Below are positions 34,511 through 44,044 of a stretch of DNA of 64,000 bases, piece after piece. Position 1 is the stretch's first letter; every line of letters starts with the position of its first letter. Source of the DNA: Bacillus thermotolerans (GTDB lineage: Bacteria > Bacillota > Bacilli > Bacillales > Domibacillaceae); NCBI RefSeq assembly GCF_000812025.2, contig NZ_JWJE02000004.1:1-64000 (forward strand). The letters run 5' to 3'. Both the position numbers and the translations under genes were made by a program. A model generated the notes under the pieces. The model searched no databases. It was not told the DNA's origin and was given only the letters and a program-made list of their open reading frames with translations.

Positions 34511-35287
34511 TTGGTGATATATGTATATATAGGAGCAGCTATACTGATGTTTCTTTTAGGGTTGCTTTTTTTTATGTGGAAAGAAGCACATCTTAATGAA
34601 ATAAAGGAAAAGAGATTATCGTTTCGGCGTTATCCGAAGGGCAAGCCGCTTACCTTCTTTTTTATTTCCGATATTCATCGGCGGACGATCGACCGTTCGA
34701 TCCCTCAGCAATTGCAGGGAAAGGTGGATTTTATCATTATAGGAGGGGATTTAGGAGAGCAGGGCGTGCCGCTTCAGCGAATCGATTATAACTTGGGGCT
34801 GCTGGGAGAGGCAGCACCTGTCTTTTTCGTCTGGGGAAATAATGACTATGAACTGCCGGAGGATAAGCTGAGGCAGTTATTTAAGAAACATAAAATCCTT
34901 CCATTGCGAAATGAGTCTTACCCGCTTATCCCGGATAGTGAGCCGCCGGTTTATTTGATGGGAGTGGATGATTTCAGCAAAGGGAAAAGCGATAAAGCCT
35001 CAGCCTTTGCCCGCGTGCCCTCTGAAGCATTTAAAATTTTCGTTAGTCATAATCCCTTTTTCGCTAAGAAGCTGACAAAAGGGGACGGGGTTTCATTGTT
35101 TTTAAGTGGGCACACTCATGGGGGGCAGATTCGCCTGTTTAATATGGGGCCTTACCAAAAGGGAGGCTGGGAGAAGCAGGGCGGGATGATGGTTCTTGTT
35201 TCAAATGGCTATGGAACAACAGCTGTGCCGCTCCGTTTAGGTGCAAGAGCAGAAACACATTTAATCACGATCCACTCTGAGGAGTAA
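34511..35287 (+). CDS. ypbG: Metallophosphoesterase YpbG
   Basis: A membrane-anchored calcineurin-type phosphoesterase. One N-terminal hydrophobic helix is followed by the metal-site motifs FFFISDIHRR, IIGGDLGEQG, WGNNDYE, VSHNP and SGHTHGGQIRLF. The substrate is unknown. The start is uncertain: TTG 34511 follows AGGAG (34495-34499) and gives 258 residues, while ATG 34418 gives 289 residues with a second hydrophobic helix but no ribosome site and lies inside the cotJ promoter. I prefer 34511. Confidence 0.82.
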   Translation: MVIYVYIGAAILMFLLGLLFFMWKEAHLNEIKEKRLSFRRYPKGKPLTFFFISDIHRRTIDRSIPQQLQGKVDFIIIGGDLGEQGVPLQRIDYNLGLLGEAAPVFFVWGNNDYELPEDKLRQLFKKHKILPLRNESYPLIPDSEPPVYLMGVDDFSKGKSDKASAFARVPSEAFKIFVSHNPFFAKKLTKGDGVSLFLSGHTHGGQIRLFNMGPYQKGGWEKQGGMMVLVSNGYGTTAVPLRLGARAETHLITIHSEE

Positions 35288-35398
35288 GAAAGAGTGATCT
35301 TATCAATTGTTCCCTTTCACTTTTTACGGATAACTCACCATCTGCGTTTTATTTCATAGTATGTCATAAAGAGGTCCTTAAGCAGGGGGCAGCAGACT

Positions 35399-35983
35399 AT
35401 GAAGATAGAACGGTTATCTGACAATAAAGTGAGGCTTTCTATTACGTACGAGGAGTTGAGGGAGAAAGGCTGTTCAAAGAAGCACATTTTGGAAGACTCT
35501 TATATCTGGCATGAAATTTTTGATGAGATGCTGGACGTGGTAGAAGAACAGCTTGAGATTGATACAGGCGGCATGATTGCTATTGAGGTTCATTCAATGG
35601 CTGGAGAAGAGCTTGTGTTAATCTTGACAATTGACCATTTTGATTTTTTGAGCGAGATGGAGGATGTGCCGGCAGAGACGGAAGGTGACATGACTGGTTG
35701 TGAATTAACATTCAAATTTGAAGACATCGAGAATGTAATCGGGTTTATTCATGATGAGAAGAAAGTGCGAAATATTCAAAGTTCGCTTTATTATTTTAAA
35801 GATGCCTATTATATGTGTTTTTCCTTTGATTTCGACAGTCAATATGAATCCCTCGAAGCCTCGCTGCTTGAATACGCTGCACCTTCGAGCCTGTCGGAAG
35901 AACTATTGAAGGAATATGCTATACTTGTAATTGAAGTGGACGCTGCACAAAAGGTGTATGAATGGTTTGTTAAGCAGGTATGA
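35399..35983 (+). CDS. mecB: Adapter protein MecB (MecA paralog)
   Basis: A 194-residue adaptor of the MecA/YpbH family that delivers substrates to the ClpCP protease; in B. subtilis YpbH affects competence and sporulation. The N-terminal substrate-binding domain (MKIERLSDNKVRLSITYEEL) and the C-terminal ClpC-binding domain (from about 105, CELTFKFEDIENVIGF) are clear. It follows ypbG as in B. subtilis, so MecB rather than MecA is more likely. Confidence 0.87.
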   Translation: MKIERLSDNKVRLSITYEELREKGCSKKHILEDSYIWHEIFDEMLDVVEEQLEIDTGGMIAIEVHSMAGEELVLILTIDHFDFLSEMEDVPAETEGDMTGCELTFKFEDIENVIGFIHDEKKVRNIQSSLYYFKDAYYMCFSFDFDSQYESLEASLLEYAAPSSLSEELLKEYAILVIEVDAAQKVYEWFVKQV

Positions 35984-36079
35984 TCATTTCTGAGGAGCGA
36001 TTATTGAAAAGAGTGTTGTTTTCTCCTATCATCAAGGATGGTAGGACATTTTTTTGTGCGGAACAGCAAGGAGGACATT

Positions 36080-37054
36080 ATGCAGAAGGAAGATTGTATT
36101 ATTGTTGGCGGAGGACCATGCGGACTTGCAGCAGCAATTGCATTGAAGGAGATCGGTAAAAATCCGCTCGTCATCGAAAAAGGAAACGTTGTGAATGCCA
36201 TTTATAACTACCCTACACATCAAACCTTTTTTAGTTCGAGCGAAAAGCTCGCCATTGGAGATGTGCCTTTTATTATTGAAGGCCGGAAGCCAAAGCGTAA
36301 CCAGGCGCTGACTTATTACCGGGAGGTTGTCAGGCTGAAGGAGCTGCGCATTAACCGGTTTGAAAGGGTGGAAAAGGTAGAGAAGCAGGAAGACGGGACC
36401 TTCTACGTATACACGTCAGCTGGCATGTATCAGGCGCCCTATGTAGTCATTGCTACAGGATATTACGACCATCCAAATTATATGAATATACCTGGTGAAG
36501 AAATGGATAAGGTTTTTCACTACTTTAAAGAAGCGCATCCTTATTTTGATACGGATGTAGCAGTCATCGGAGGCAAGAACTCTTCGGTGGATGCAGCGCT
36601 TGAACTTCATAAAGCAGGGGCGAGAGTGACGGTGCTTTATCGCGGCGAGGAATACTCAAAAAGCATTAAGCCGTGGGTATTGCCTGAATTCGATGCTCTT
36701 GTCCGCAATGGAGAAGTGAGGATGGAATTCTCCTCAATGCTGGTTGAGATTAAGGAAAGCTCTATTGTGTACAAGCAGTATGGCGAGTTGAAGGAGATAA
36801 AAAATGATTTTGTTTTTGCGATGACAGGGTACCATCCTGATCATAGTTTCTTGGAAAAAATGGGTGTACAAATTGATCTCGAGACGGGTCGGCCCCTGTA
36901 CAATGAAGAAACGAAGGAAACAAATGTAGAAGGGATCTTTATCGCGGGAGTCATTGCGGCTGGAAACAATGCCAATGAGATCTTCATTGAAAACGGGCGC
37001 TTTCATGGCGGGCAGATTGCAGCTGCTATCGCCGAACGGGAGCGTGCGCAATAG
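36080..37054 (+). CDS. ypdA: Bacillithiol disulfide reductase YpdA
   Basis: A FAD- and NADPH-dependent enzyme of 324 residues that reduces oxidised bacillithiol, completing the bacilliredoxin redox cycle. The FAD-binding GGGPCG is at 10-15 (its Cys14 is characteristic of YpdA), and the NADPH-binding VIGGKNSSVDAA is near 155-166. ATG 36080 follows AAGGAGGACATT; the upstream in-frame ATG 36038 is not supported. In B. subtilis gudB precedes ypdA, but it is absent here. Confidence 0.92.
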   Translation: MQKEDCIIVGGGPCGLAAAIALKEIGKNPLVIEKGNVVNAIYNYPTHQTFFSSSEKLAIGDVPFIIEGRKPKRNQALTYYREVVRLKELRINRFERVEKVEKQEDGTFYVYTSAGMYQAPYVVIATGYYDHPNYMNIPGEEMDKVFHYFKEAHPYFDTDVAVIGGKNSSVDAALELHKAGARVTVLYRGEEYSKSIKPWVLPEFDALVRNGEVRMEFSSMLVEIKESSIVYKQYGELKEIKNDFVFAMTGYHPDHSFLEKMGVQIDLETGRPLYNEETKETNVEGIFIAGVIAAGNNANEIFIENGRFHGGQIAAAIAERERAQ

Positions 37055-37059
37055 TTACA

Positions 37060-37105
37060 TAAAGGCTGGTTATAATACATCGACATTATAACCAGCCCTT
37101 TTTTC
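37060..37105. terminator. Bidirectional terminator between ypdA and ansA
   Basis: GGCTGGTTATAAT (37064-37076) and ATTATAACCAGCC (37085-37097) form a perfect 13-bp stem followed by CTTTTTTC on the plus strand. Confidence 0.85.
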
Positions 37106-38081
37106 ATTGGTTAAATATATTTTCCATCTTGTCGCCGGTATCGGGAGAAGAGAGTGCAATGAGCAGCTTCAGCCGGGCTTTTTGTCCATTCAATCCATTC
37201 GAAAAAATGACTCCTAATTCTTTTAACTGCCTCCCGCCGCCTTCATATTCATATGTATCTTGGACGATGCCATTAAAACATCTGGACACAAGGACGACAG
37301 GTATATCTTTGTCAATAAGCTCTTTCACGGCTGGTAAAGCAGCTGGAGGCAGATTGCCCTGACCAAGTGCTTCAATCACGACACCATCATAATGCGTGTT
37401 CGCTAAGAAAGTGAGCAGTGAAGAGTCCATGCCGGCATATGCTTTAATAAGCGCTACTTGCTTATCGACCGCAGTGACTGGAAGCTTCGCTTGATGAACC
37501 GGCTCCCGCTGGAAAATAATTTTCTTCTTTGTGATAATGCCAAGCGGCCCGTATTGCGGACTGTGAAAGGTAGATATATTGCTTGTGTGCGTCTTTGTTG
37601 CATTATCAGCTGAGTGAATCTCATCATTCAATACGACGAGTACCCCTTTTCCTTTCGCTTCGTCACAGGAAGCGACGCGCACAGCAGAAATGAAGTTATA
37701 CAGACCGTCTGCACCGATTTCATTATTAGAGCGCATAGCACCGGTCACGACGACAGGTACATCTAGCTCGAGAGTTAAATCAAGGAAATAAGCGGTTTCC
37801 TCGAGTGTATCGGTTCCGTGTGTAATCACAGCGCCATCGAATGGTTCGTTGTTATATGTTTCTTCAAGCAGCTGCTTCAGCCCAAGCATTTCCTTTGGAG
37901 TAATATGGGGAGAGGGAAGGTGGAAGGGGGCTGCTGAGAATATATCTGCTGTTTCGTTAAGCAGGTGATGGAAAGAATGAAGCGGATTCTCATATGAAGG
38001 CTTAACGACTCCTGATTGCTTGTCTTCTTCCATAGAAATCGTTCCGCCTGTGTGAATAACAAATATACGTTTCTTGGTCAT
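37104..38081 (-). CDS. ansA: L-asparaginase
   Basis: It hydrolyses L-asparagine to aspartate and ammonia. The two catalytic threonine motifs are present: HTGGTIS (10-16) and HGTDTLEET (88-96). At 325 residues it is the cytoplasmic type I form, without signal peptide. The reverse-strand ATG at 38081 follows ATGGAGGTTTTACTT; an upstream in-frame ATG at 38123 is unlikely. In B. subtilis asparaginase genes are elsewhere; here it lies between ypdA and prsW. Confidence 0.92.
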   Translation of the reverse strand: MTKKRIFVIHTGGTISMEEDKQSGVVKPSYENPLHSFHHLLNETADIFSAAPFHLPSPHITPKEMLGLKQLLEETYNNEPFDGAVITHGTDTLEETAYFLDLTLELDVPVVVTGAMRSNNEIGADGLYNFISAVRVASCDEAKGKGVLVVLNDEIHSADNATKTHTSNISTFHSPQYGPLGIITKKKIIFQREPVHQAKLPVTAVDKQVALIKAYAGMDSSLLTFLANTHYDGVVIEALGQGNLPPAALPAVKELIDKDIPVVLVSRCFNGIVQDTYEYEGGGRQLKELGVIFSNGLNGQKARLKLLIALSSPDTGDKMENIFNQ

Positions 38082-38176
38082 AAGTAAAACCTCCATTTTC
38101 TGAATTGATTTGCATATGTTCAAGCTTCCCTATTAATGATACGATGAAGAAAAAGGAAAGAAAAGAGGACAGGCTT

Positions 38177-38857
38177 ATGCTGGCAGTCTTTTCGGCAGGT
38201 ATTGCTCCCGGACTAGCTCTTTTATGCTATTTTTATTTGCGCGACCAGTATGAGACAGAACCGATCACAACGGTAGCCAGGTCGTTTATTTATGGGGCGC
38301 TTTTAACCTTTCCTGTTATGTTCATGCAATATGTAGCAGAGGAAGAAGTGATTCTTTCAAATATGGTATCCGCCTTTTTGGCAGCCGGTTTCTTGGAAGA
38401 GTTCGTGAAGTGGTTCATTTTGTTTTATCTAATCTATCAGCATGTTGACTTTGATGAGCCGTATGACGGCATCGTATATGGAACAAGCATTTCGCTCGGC
38501 TTTGCAACGGTAGAGAACATTCTTTACCTGGTGGCTTACGGGGTGGAGCATGCATTCATGCGCGCTCTTCTTCCAGTATCGAGCCATGCCCTGTTTGGTG
38601 TATTCATGGGCTTTTATTTAGGGAAGGCTAAATTTAGCCGTGATGGAAAGCGGGCCAGGTGGCTGTGGCTCTCCCTCACACTTCCTTTCTTGTTTCACGG
38701 GCTGTACGACTATATTTTATTTATAGAAAAGGCATGGATTTATTATATTATTCCGTTCATGCTGCTTCTTTGGTGGCTCGCTCTAAAAAAAGTGAAACAA
38801 GCGCACGAGCTGACAGATCAGTATTACAATAAAATAATTCGCAAAGGAAGCTCCTAA
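38177..38857 (+). CDS. prsW: Protease PrsW (RsiW site-1 protease)
   Basis: A 226-residue polytopic membrane protease. In B. subtilis it makes the first cut in anti-sigma-W factor RsiW under envelope stress. The conserved glutamates ([10 protein letters not shown], about 72-81), ENILYL, and histidines ([27 protein letters not shown]) match the PrsW family. ATG 38177 ([16 protein letters not shown]) matches the family N-terminus and follows AAGAGGACAGGC; the frame is open further upstream. Confidence 0.93.
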   Translation: MLAVFSAGIAPGLALLCYFYLRDQYETEPITTVARSFIYGALLTFPVMFMQYVAEEEVILSNMVSAFLAAGFLEEFVKWFILFYLIYQHVDFDEPYDGIVYGTSISLGFATVENILYLVAYGVEHAFMRALLPVSSHALFGVFMGFYLGKAKFSRDGKRARWLWLSLTLPFLFHGLYDYILFIEKAWIYYIIPFMLLLWWLALKKVKQAHELTDQYYNKIIRKGSS

Positions 38858-38876
38858 AAAGGGCTTCCTTTTTTAT
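38844..38876 (+). terminator. Terminator after prsW
   Basis: AAGGAAGC (38844-38851) pairs with GCTTCCTT (38863-38870), then TTTTATT. The 5' arm lies in the last prsW codons. Confidence 0.8.
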
Positions 38877-38969
38877 TGATTAGAATCATGTCTAACGAAG
38901 TTTTGTATAAAAGTATACTTCTTGCAAAAAATACCCGTACACATCATTTATCAGATGGAGGGTAAAAAG

Positions 38970-39737
38970 ATGGATATTTATCCTAAAGCAAAGCAAGCAG
39001 CAGTAAAAGCTGTATTTATCGTGTGTCTCGTTTCATTTGGCCTGCCCTTTCTGCCAGAGAAGCCAGGGGCCTTTTCGGAACAGGTCATCCAAATCGGGGC
39101 GGTCGGAGAGGATGTTATCGAGCTGCAATCAAGGCTTCAGCATATTGGCTACTACAATGGAGAAGTAGATGGCGTATTCGGCTGGGGTACATATTGGGCA
39201 GTAAGGAATTTCCAGGAGGCCTTCGGCATGCCTATTGATGGGCTTGTTGGAGAGGATACGAAAAACAAATTAGTAAGGGCTTCGAAGTACGAGAGAAATA
39301 CGGCCAGATCACAAGGAGGCGGAGGGGGCGGAGGCGGTGGCCAATCAGGTGGACCGTCAGCTACAGCCGTTCCGCCAGGGTTCTCGCAAAATGACATTCA
39401 GCTAATGGCAAACGCGGTACACGGAGAAGCGCGTGGAGAGCCGTATGAAGGCCAGGTTGCTGTTGCTGCCGTGATTTTAAACAGAGTGGAGAGCGAAACC
39501 TTTCCGAATACGGTAGCAGGTGTAATTTTTGAGCCTAGAGCCTTTACAGCCGTTGCTGACGGCCAAATTTGGCTTACTCCGAACGAAACATCAAGGAAGG
39601 CTGTCATCGATGCTATTAACGGCTGGGATCCAACAGGAGAGGCGTTATATTACTTTAACCCGGATACGGCGACGAGTCCATGGATATGGACAAGGCCACA
39701 AATCAAGAGAATAGGAAAACACATTTTCTGCAAATAA
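38970..39737 (+). CDS. sleB: Spore cortex-lytic enzyme SleB
   Basis: A lytic transglycosylase that opens the cortex peptidoglycan (at muramic lactam) during germination. The 255-residue precursor has a signal peptide (about 1-36), a peptidoglycan-binding domain (about 40-102, VGEDVIELQSRLQHIGYY), a nine-glycine linker near 116-124, and the hydrolase domain with catalytic Glu153 in HGEARGEPYEGQ. ATG 38970 follows GATGGAGGG. ypeB is 16 bp downstream; SleB needs YpeB for stability. A 10-bp palindrome AAGTATACTT lies at 38911-38920 upstream; a sigma-G promoter was not clear. Confidence 0.94.
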   Translation: MDIYPKAKQAAVKAVFIVCLVSFGLPFLPEKPGAFSEQVIQIGAVGEDVIELQSRLQHIGYYNGEVDGVFGWGTYWAVRNFQEAFGMPIDGLVGEDTKNKLVRASKYERNTARSQGGGGGGGGGQSGGPSATAVPPGFSQNDIQLMANAVHGEARGEPYEGQVAVAAVILNRVESETFPNTVAGVIFEPRAFTAVADGQIWLTPNETSRKAVIDAINGWDPTGEALYYFNPDTATSPWIWTRPQIKRIGKHIFCK

Positions 39738-39753
39738 AGAAAGGAGGATCATC

Positions 39754-41100
39754 ATGCTGCGTACGGTTATCATTGCTGCTTTGTCCCTGGCCGCTATCGG
39801 CGTCGGCTTTTGGGGCTATCAGGAGCATAAAGAAAAAAACGCCATCTTAATCAATGCCGAAAACAACTATCAGCGTGCCTTTCATGAATTAACGTTTAAT
39901 GTTGACCGGATTCATGATCAGATCGGTGCCGCGCTTGCTATGAATTCGAGAGAGTCTCTTTCCCCTGCTTTAGCAGATGTATGGCGTATGACGTCTCAGG
40001 CACAAAGCGAGGTCGGACAGCTTCCCTTGACTCTCCTTCCCTTCAACAAAACAGAGGAGTTTCTCGGGAACATTGGCCAATTTACGTACAAAACAGCTGT
40101 TAGAGATTTGGAGAAAGAGCCGCTGACAGATGAGGAGTACAATTACCTTCAAAAGCTTCATGAACAATCAGCAGATATTCAAAGCGAGCTGCGCAAAGTC
40201 CAGCACATGGCTCTAGAAAATAATTTGCGATGGATGGATGTAGAGCTCGCACTAGCTACCGGAGAGGAAAGGACGGACAATACTATCATTGATGGGTTTA
40301 AAACGGTAGAAAAGAAGTCCGAGGGCTTCAGTGAGTCAAATGTGAGCATGCTGCCGGGGAATAATAGTGAACTGGACACGAATCATTTAGCGAAAATTAA
40401 TGCGCCCGCCATTACGGAAAAGCAGGCGGTCCAAAAAGCAAAAGCCTATGCGCAAATGAAGCATGTAGGTGAAGTTAAAGTGACAGAGAGCGGGAAAGGC
40501 TCGGATATCCCATTCTATAGTGTATATGTGGAAAGTAAAGACGGTGCCGGCAATGTGGACATAACGAAAAAAGGCGGCCATATCCTCTCTTACATGAATA
40601 ACAGAGACGTAGGAAAAGCGAAGATCAGCTTGAATGAAGCGGGTAACAAAGCAGCAGGGTTCCTAAAGCAGCAGAAGATGGAAGGGCTCGTTCTTCATGA
40701 AAGCACTCAATATGACAATGTTGGTGTATTTACGTTTGTAGGTAAAAAGGATGCAGTTTTTATTTACCCGGATTCTGTTAAAGTAAAAGTTGCTCTGGAT
40801 AACGGCCAGATCCTCGGTATTGTGGCGAATGAGTACTGGAGGAATCACCATGACAGAAAGCTGGCAAAACCTTCTCTGACGGAAGAAGAAGCAGAAAAGC
40901 GCATTAATCCAAGGGTTCAGGTTCAGGAGAAGAATTTGGCTGTCGTAAAGAATGAACTAAACGAGGAAGTTCTTTGTTACGAGTTTCTCGGAACGTTAGG
41001 GAAAGAGACATACCGCATTTTAATTAATGCTAATGACGGTACAGAGGAGCAGGTAGAGAGGCTGCGCCTGTCAGAGCCGCTGTATGACCGTGTTGTCTAA
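39754..41100 (+). CDS. ypeB: Germination protein YpeB
   Basis: A 448-residue spore protein that stabilises and localises SleB. It has an N-terminal membrane anchor (about 2-22), a helical N-terminal domain and C-terminal PepSY repeats (from about 220; ITEKQAVQKAKAYA, ISLNEAGNKAAGFL, LTEEEAEKRI). It is cotranscribed with sleB, in the standard order. Confidence 0.94.
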   Translation: MLRTVIIAALSLAAIGVGFWGYQEHKEKNAILINAENNYQRAFHELTFNVDRIHDQIGAALAMNSRESLSPALADVWRMTSQAQSEVGQLPLTLLPFNKTEEFLGNIGQFTYKTAVRDLEKEPLTDEEYNYLQKLHEQSADIQSELRKVQHMALENNLRWMDVELALATGEERTDNTIIDGFKTVEKKSEGFSESNVSMLPGNNSELDTNHLAKINAPAITEKQAVQKAKAYAQMKHVGEVKVTESGKGSDIPFYSVYVESKDGAGNVDITKKGGHILSYMNNRDVGKAKISLNEAGNKAAGFLKQQKMEGLVLHESTQYDNVGVFTFVGKKDAVFIYPDSVKVKVALDNGQILGIVANEYWRNHHDRKLAKPSLTEEEAEKRINPRVQVQEKNLAVVKNELNEEVLCYEFLGTLGKETYRILINANDGTEEQVERLRLSEPLYDRVV

Positions 41101-41163
41101 GCTTCATTCTAAAGGCTGCTATTCAGCGGAAGCCATATTAAGAAAAGTCTGTATTTATTGCTT

Positions 41164-41188
41164 CCGCCGAACGGCGGCTTTTTTTTGG
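41164..41188 (+). terminator. Terminator after ypeB
   Basis: CCGCCG-AA-CGGCGG followed by CTTTTTTTT. Confidence 0.8.
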
Positions 41189-41212
41189 AAGAATATACTC
41201 CTGCTGTATGAT
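41185..41212 (+). promoter_or_regulatory. Candidate promoter of cmk
   Basis: TTGGAA (41185-41190), 16-base spacer, TATGAT (41207-41212), directly after the T run of the ypeB terminator. Confidence 0.4.
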
Positions 41213-41247
41213 AGAATAAGGAGAAAAACTGTTTAGAAGGTGAAGCC

Positions 41248-41928
41248 ATGAAAAGGAATATCCAAATTGCGATTGATGGACCTGCAGCAGCAGGCAAGAG
41301 TACTGTAGCAAAAATTGCAGCCGAGAAGCTATCCTATATTTACATCGATACAGGAGCGATGTACCGAGCACTTACTTATAAGGCATTGCAAGCAGGGGCG
41401 AATCTCGAGGATGAACAGCAGCTGCTTGAACTGCTCTGTGATTCCGACATCGGTCTAAAGCCTGGTGAAAATGGGCAAAGAGTGTACCTTGACGGCAAGG
41501 AAGTAACGAATGAGATACGAACCAACAAAGTGACGAATCATGTGTCAATTGTCGCTAAGCATGCATTGGTTCGAAAGGAAATGGTTAAGCGTCAGCAGAA
41601 GTTTGCCGAGGGCGGCGGAGTAATTATGGATGGCCGCGACATCGGCACGCATGTGCTTCCAAACGCGGAAGTAAAGATTTTTTTAAAAGCGAGTGCGGAA
41701 GAGCGGGCAAAAAGAAGGTATGCGGAAAATATTTCTAAAGGAATTCCAGCAAATATAGAGAAACTTAAAGAAGAGATCATTCTTCGCGACAAAATGGATA
41801 CCGAAAGGGAAGCTGCCCCGCTAAAAAAAGCGGACGATGCCATTGAGCTGGATACGACTGATTTATCCATTCAGGACGTAGTGGATCGCATTATTTCAAT
41901 CGTGGAGGAAAAGGAAAAGACATGGTAA
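41248..41928 (+). CDS. cmk: Cytidylate kinase
   Basis: It phosphorylates CMP and dCMP to the diphosphates. The P-loop GPAAAGKST (11-19), the substrate motif [13 protein letters not shown] and [13 protein letters not shown] are standard, as is the 226-residue length. It overlaps plsC by 7 bp. The B. subtilis genes ypfA and ypfB that precede cmk are not present in this gap. Confidence 0.95.
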   Translation: MKRNIQIAIDGPAAAGKSTVAKIAAEKLSYIYIDTGAMYRALTYKALQAGANLEDEQQLLELLCDSDIGLKPGENGQRVYLDGKEVTNEIRTNKVTNHVSIVAKHALVRKEMVKRQQKFAEGGGVIMDGRDIGTHVLPNAEVKIFLKASAEERAKRRYAENISKGIPANIEKLKEEIILRDKMDTEREAAPLKKADDAIELDTTDLSIQDVVDRIISIVEEKEKTW

Positions 41929-42506
41929 CGTTTTATCAGTTTGCTAAATCGGTTGTGAAATCCATTTTAACTCCTTTGTATCGGATTGAAGTGCGTGGCC
42001 TAGAGCATTTTCCGAAAGAGGGAGGCGTTCTTCTTTGCAGCAATCATATTGATAATCTTGATCCGCCAGTAGTTGGAATTACGGCTCCGCGGCCGGTTTC
42101 ATTTATGGCGAAAGAAGAGTTGTTTAAAGTCCCGATTTTCGGGAAAATGGTTGGTAACCTCAATGCTTTCCCGGTGAAAAGAGGGATGAGTGACCGTGAT
42201 GCCATTCGGAAAGGTCTCAAGTTATTGAAAGAAGGGCATGTGCTAGGTCTGTTCCCTGAGGGCACACGCTCGAAAACTGGAGAAATCGGAAAAGGTTTGG
42301 CAGGCGCCGGGTTCTTCGCGCTGCGTACGGACGCGCAAGTGGTTCCATGCGCCATAGTTGGCCCTTATAAGGTGTTCGGCAAGCTTAAGGTTGTTTATGG
42401 TTCCCCGATTGATATGGAGGAGCTGCGCAGCAGAAAAGCAAGCGCAGAAGAGGTGACGGAGGTTATTATGTCTCACATTCGCCGGTTGAAAGAGGAGAAT
42501 AGCTAA
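41922..42506 (+). CDS. plsC: 1-acyl-sn-glycerol-3-phosphate acyltransferase
   Basis: A membrane-bound acyltransferase that adds the second acyl chain to lysophosphatidic acid in phospholipid synthesis. The HX4D motif is His42-Asp47 (NHIDNLDPP) and the second motif is FPEGTRS (111-117). At 194 residues it is a short, typical PlsC. It overlaps cmk. In B. subtilis plsC is elsewhere. Confidence 0.9.
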   Translation: MVTFYQFAKSVVKSILTPLYRIEVRGLEHFPKEGGVLLCSNHIDNLDPPVVGITAPRPVSFMAKEELFKVPIFGKMVGNLNAFPVKRGMSDRDAIRKGLKLLKEGHVLGLFPEGTRSKTGEIGKGLAGAGFFALRTDAQVVPCAIVGPYKVFGKLKVVYGSPIDMEELRSRKASAEEVTEVIMSHIRRLKEENS

Positions 42507-42605
42507 ACGCTTCTTGCTTGACAAATGCCGGCAATTGTTAGAAGTTAATAGAAAGAATATTTTATCAAATAAATGTAAGCAGTTCTGTATTAAGGAGGAG
42601 TACAT

Positions 42606-43751
42606 ATGACAGAGGATATGAACCAAGCAGAAGTAAATAACTATGAAGTAGGCGACAAGGTGAATGCTACCGTAGTAAAGGTAGAAGAAAAGCAGGTGCA
42701 AGTGGAAATTGAGGGCAGCAAGAAGGATGGGATCATCCCGATCAGTGAGCTTTCCAGCCTTCATGTGGAGAAAGCGAGCGACGTTGTTAATGAAGGAGAC
42801 CAGCTGGTTCTTCAAGTGACAAAGGAAGAGGATGACCTTTATGTTCTTTCCAAGCGTAAGGCAGATGCAGAAACAGCTTGGGAGGAAGCGAAACGACGCT
42901 TTGAGAGCGGTGAAGTGTTTGAAGCAGAAGTGAAAGAAGTAGTGAAAGGCGGCTTAGTGGTTGATTTAGGCATTCGCGGCTTTATTCCAGCTTCATTAGT
43001 GGAAGATCACTATGTAGAGGATTTCGAGGATTATAAAGGCAAGACTATGAGCTTCAAAATTGTAGAGCTTGAGCAGGAGAAGAACCGCTTAATCCTTTCT
43101 CATAGAGCTGTACTCGATATGCAGAAGTCAGAACAAAAGCAAAAAGTGCTATCCGAAATTGAAGCAGGAGATGTTCTGGATGGGAAAGTTCAGCGCTTAA
43201 CTGATTTCGGTGCCTTTGTTGACATCGGCGGGGTAGATGGACTTGTCCACATTTCCCAGCTTTCTCATGAGCATGTAGAAAAGCCATCTGATGTGCTAGA
43301 GGAAGGGCAAGAAGTAAAGGTGAAAGTTCTTTCTGTCGACCGCGACAATGAAAGAATCTCTTTATCCATCAAGGAAACGCTGCCTGGACCTTGGACAGAT
43401 ATCGCTGACAAAGCACCGGTTGGCTCTGAGCTGACAGGCAAAGTAAAGCGCCTCGTGTCCTATGGGGCTTTTGTAGAAGTGTTCCCTGGTGTAGAAGGAC
43501 TTGTTCACATTTCCCAAATTTCTAACAGACATATCGGTACACCTCATGAAGTATTAGAGGAAGGCCAAGAGGTAAAAGTGAAGGTTCTTGACGTAAACGA
43601 AGAAGAGAAACGTCTTTCTCTAACAATGAAGCCATTTGATGAACAGGCTCAGCAAGAAGAGGAATCCTACAGCATGCCGGAAGAGAACACTGGTTTTTCT
43701 CTCAGTGAAATGATCGGCGACCAGCTGAAAGGGTTAAAGCGGGACGAATAA
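42606..43751 (+). CDS. ypfD: Ribosomal protein S1 homolog (YpfD)
   Basis: A 381-residue RNA-binding protein with four S1 domains (about 17-87, 103-170, 188-258, 275-344). The third and fourth carry typical motifs ([20 protein letters not shown] and [20 protein letters not shown]). Low-GC Gram-positives have this shortened S1-like protein, whose role in translation is less clear than that of E. coli S1. ATG 42606 follows AAGGAGGAGT. Confidence 0.93.
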   Translation: MTEDMNQAEVNNYEVGDKVNATVVKVEEKQVQVEIEGSKKDGIIPISELSSLHVEKASDVVNEGDQLVLQVTKEEDDLYVLSKRKADAETAWEEAKRRFESGEVFEAEVKEVVKGGLVVDLGIRGFIPASLVEDHYVEDFEDYKGKTMSFKIVELEQEKNRLILSHRAVLDMQKSEQKQKVLSEIEAGDVLDGKVQRLTDFGAFVDIGGVDGLVHISQLSHEHVEKPSDVLEEGQEVKVKVLSVDRDNERISLSIKETLPGPWTDIADKAPVGSELTGKVKRLVSYGAFVEVFPGVEGLVHISQISNRHIGTPHEVLEEGQEVKVKVLDVNEEEKRLSLTMKPFDEQAQQEEESYSMPEENTGFSLSEMIGDQLKGLKRDE

Positions 43752-43836
43752 GAGCAGCGCGCTTGCATTTTCAATGGGTAGACCCGTTTCATTTGACAGG
43801 TTCTTCTTAATACGGAGCTGTATATCACATACGGGT

Positions 43837-43874
43837 AAAAGCAGGCCGGCTTTTCAATAAGCTGCCTGCTTTTC
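43837..43874 (+). terminator. Terminator after ypfD
   Basis: AAAAGCAGGC (43837-43846) pairs with GCCTGCTTTT (43864-43873). Apart from this and the der leader, the 293 bp between ypfD and der show no gene; yphA and yphB of B. subtilis are absent. Confidence 0.75.
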
Positions 43875-43913
43875 TCCGTCCTTGTACAGATTAGCAGCAC
43901 CGCGCGATTATAG

Positions 43914-43986
43914 TTGCCTGGTATAGGGAATATTGATAAAATAAACAAGTTCAACAAGCCCTTCTTATGTTAGAAGGGTTTTATTT
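43914..43986 (+). promoter_or_regulatory. Promoter and leader hairpin upstream of der
   Basis: TTGCCT (43914-43919), 17-base spacer, TAAAAT (43937-43942) with an extended -10 TGA. About ten bases past the expected start comes the hairpin CCCTTCT (43959-43965) / AGAAGGG (43972-43978) followed by TTTTATTT, a terminator-like structure before der. Confidence 0.6.
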
Positions 43987-44044
43987 ATAAGGATAGAGAA
44001 CTGTCAACATGAAATAGAATGAATGCATGGAAAGGATGAACCTA

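Noticed and set aside
38904-38935. Sigma-G promoter before sleB
   Set aside because: TGTATAA is present but no good CATACTA lies at the right distance, so I did not list it.
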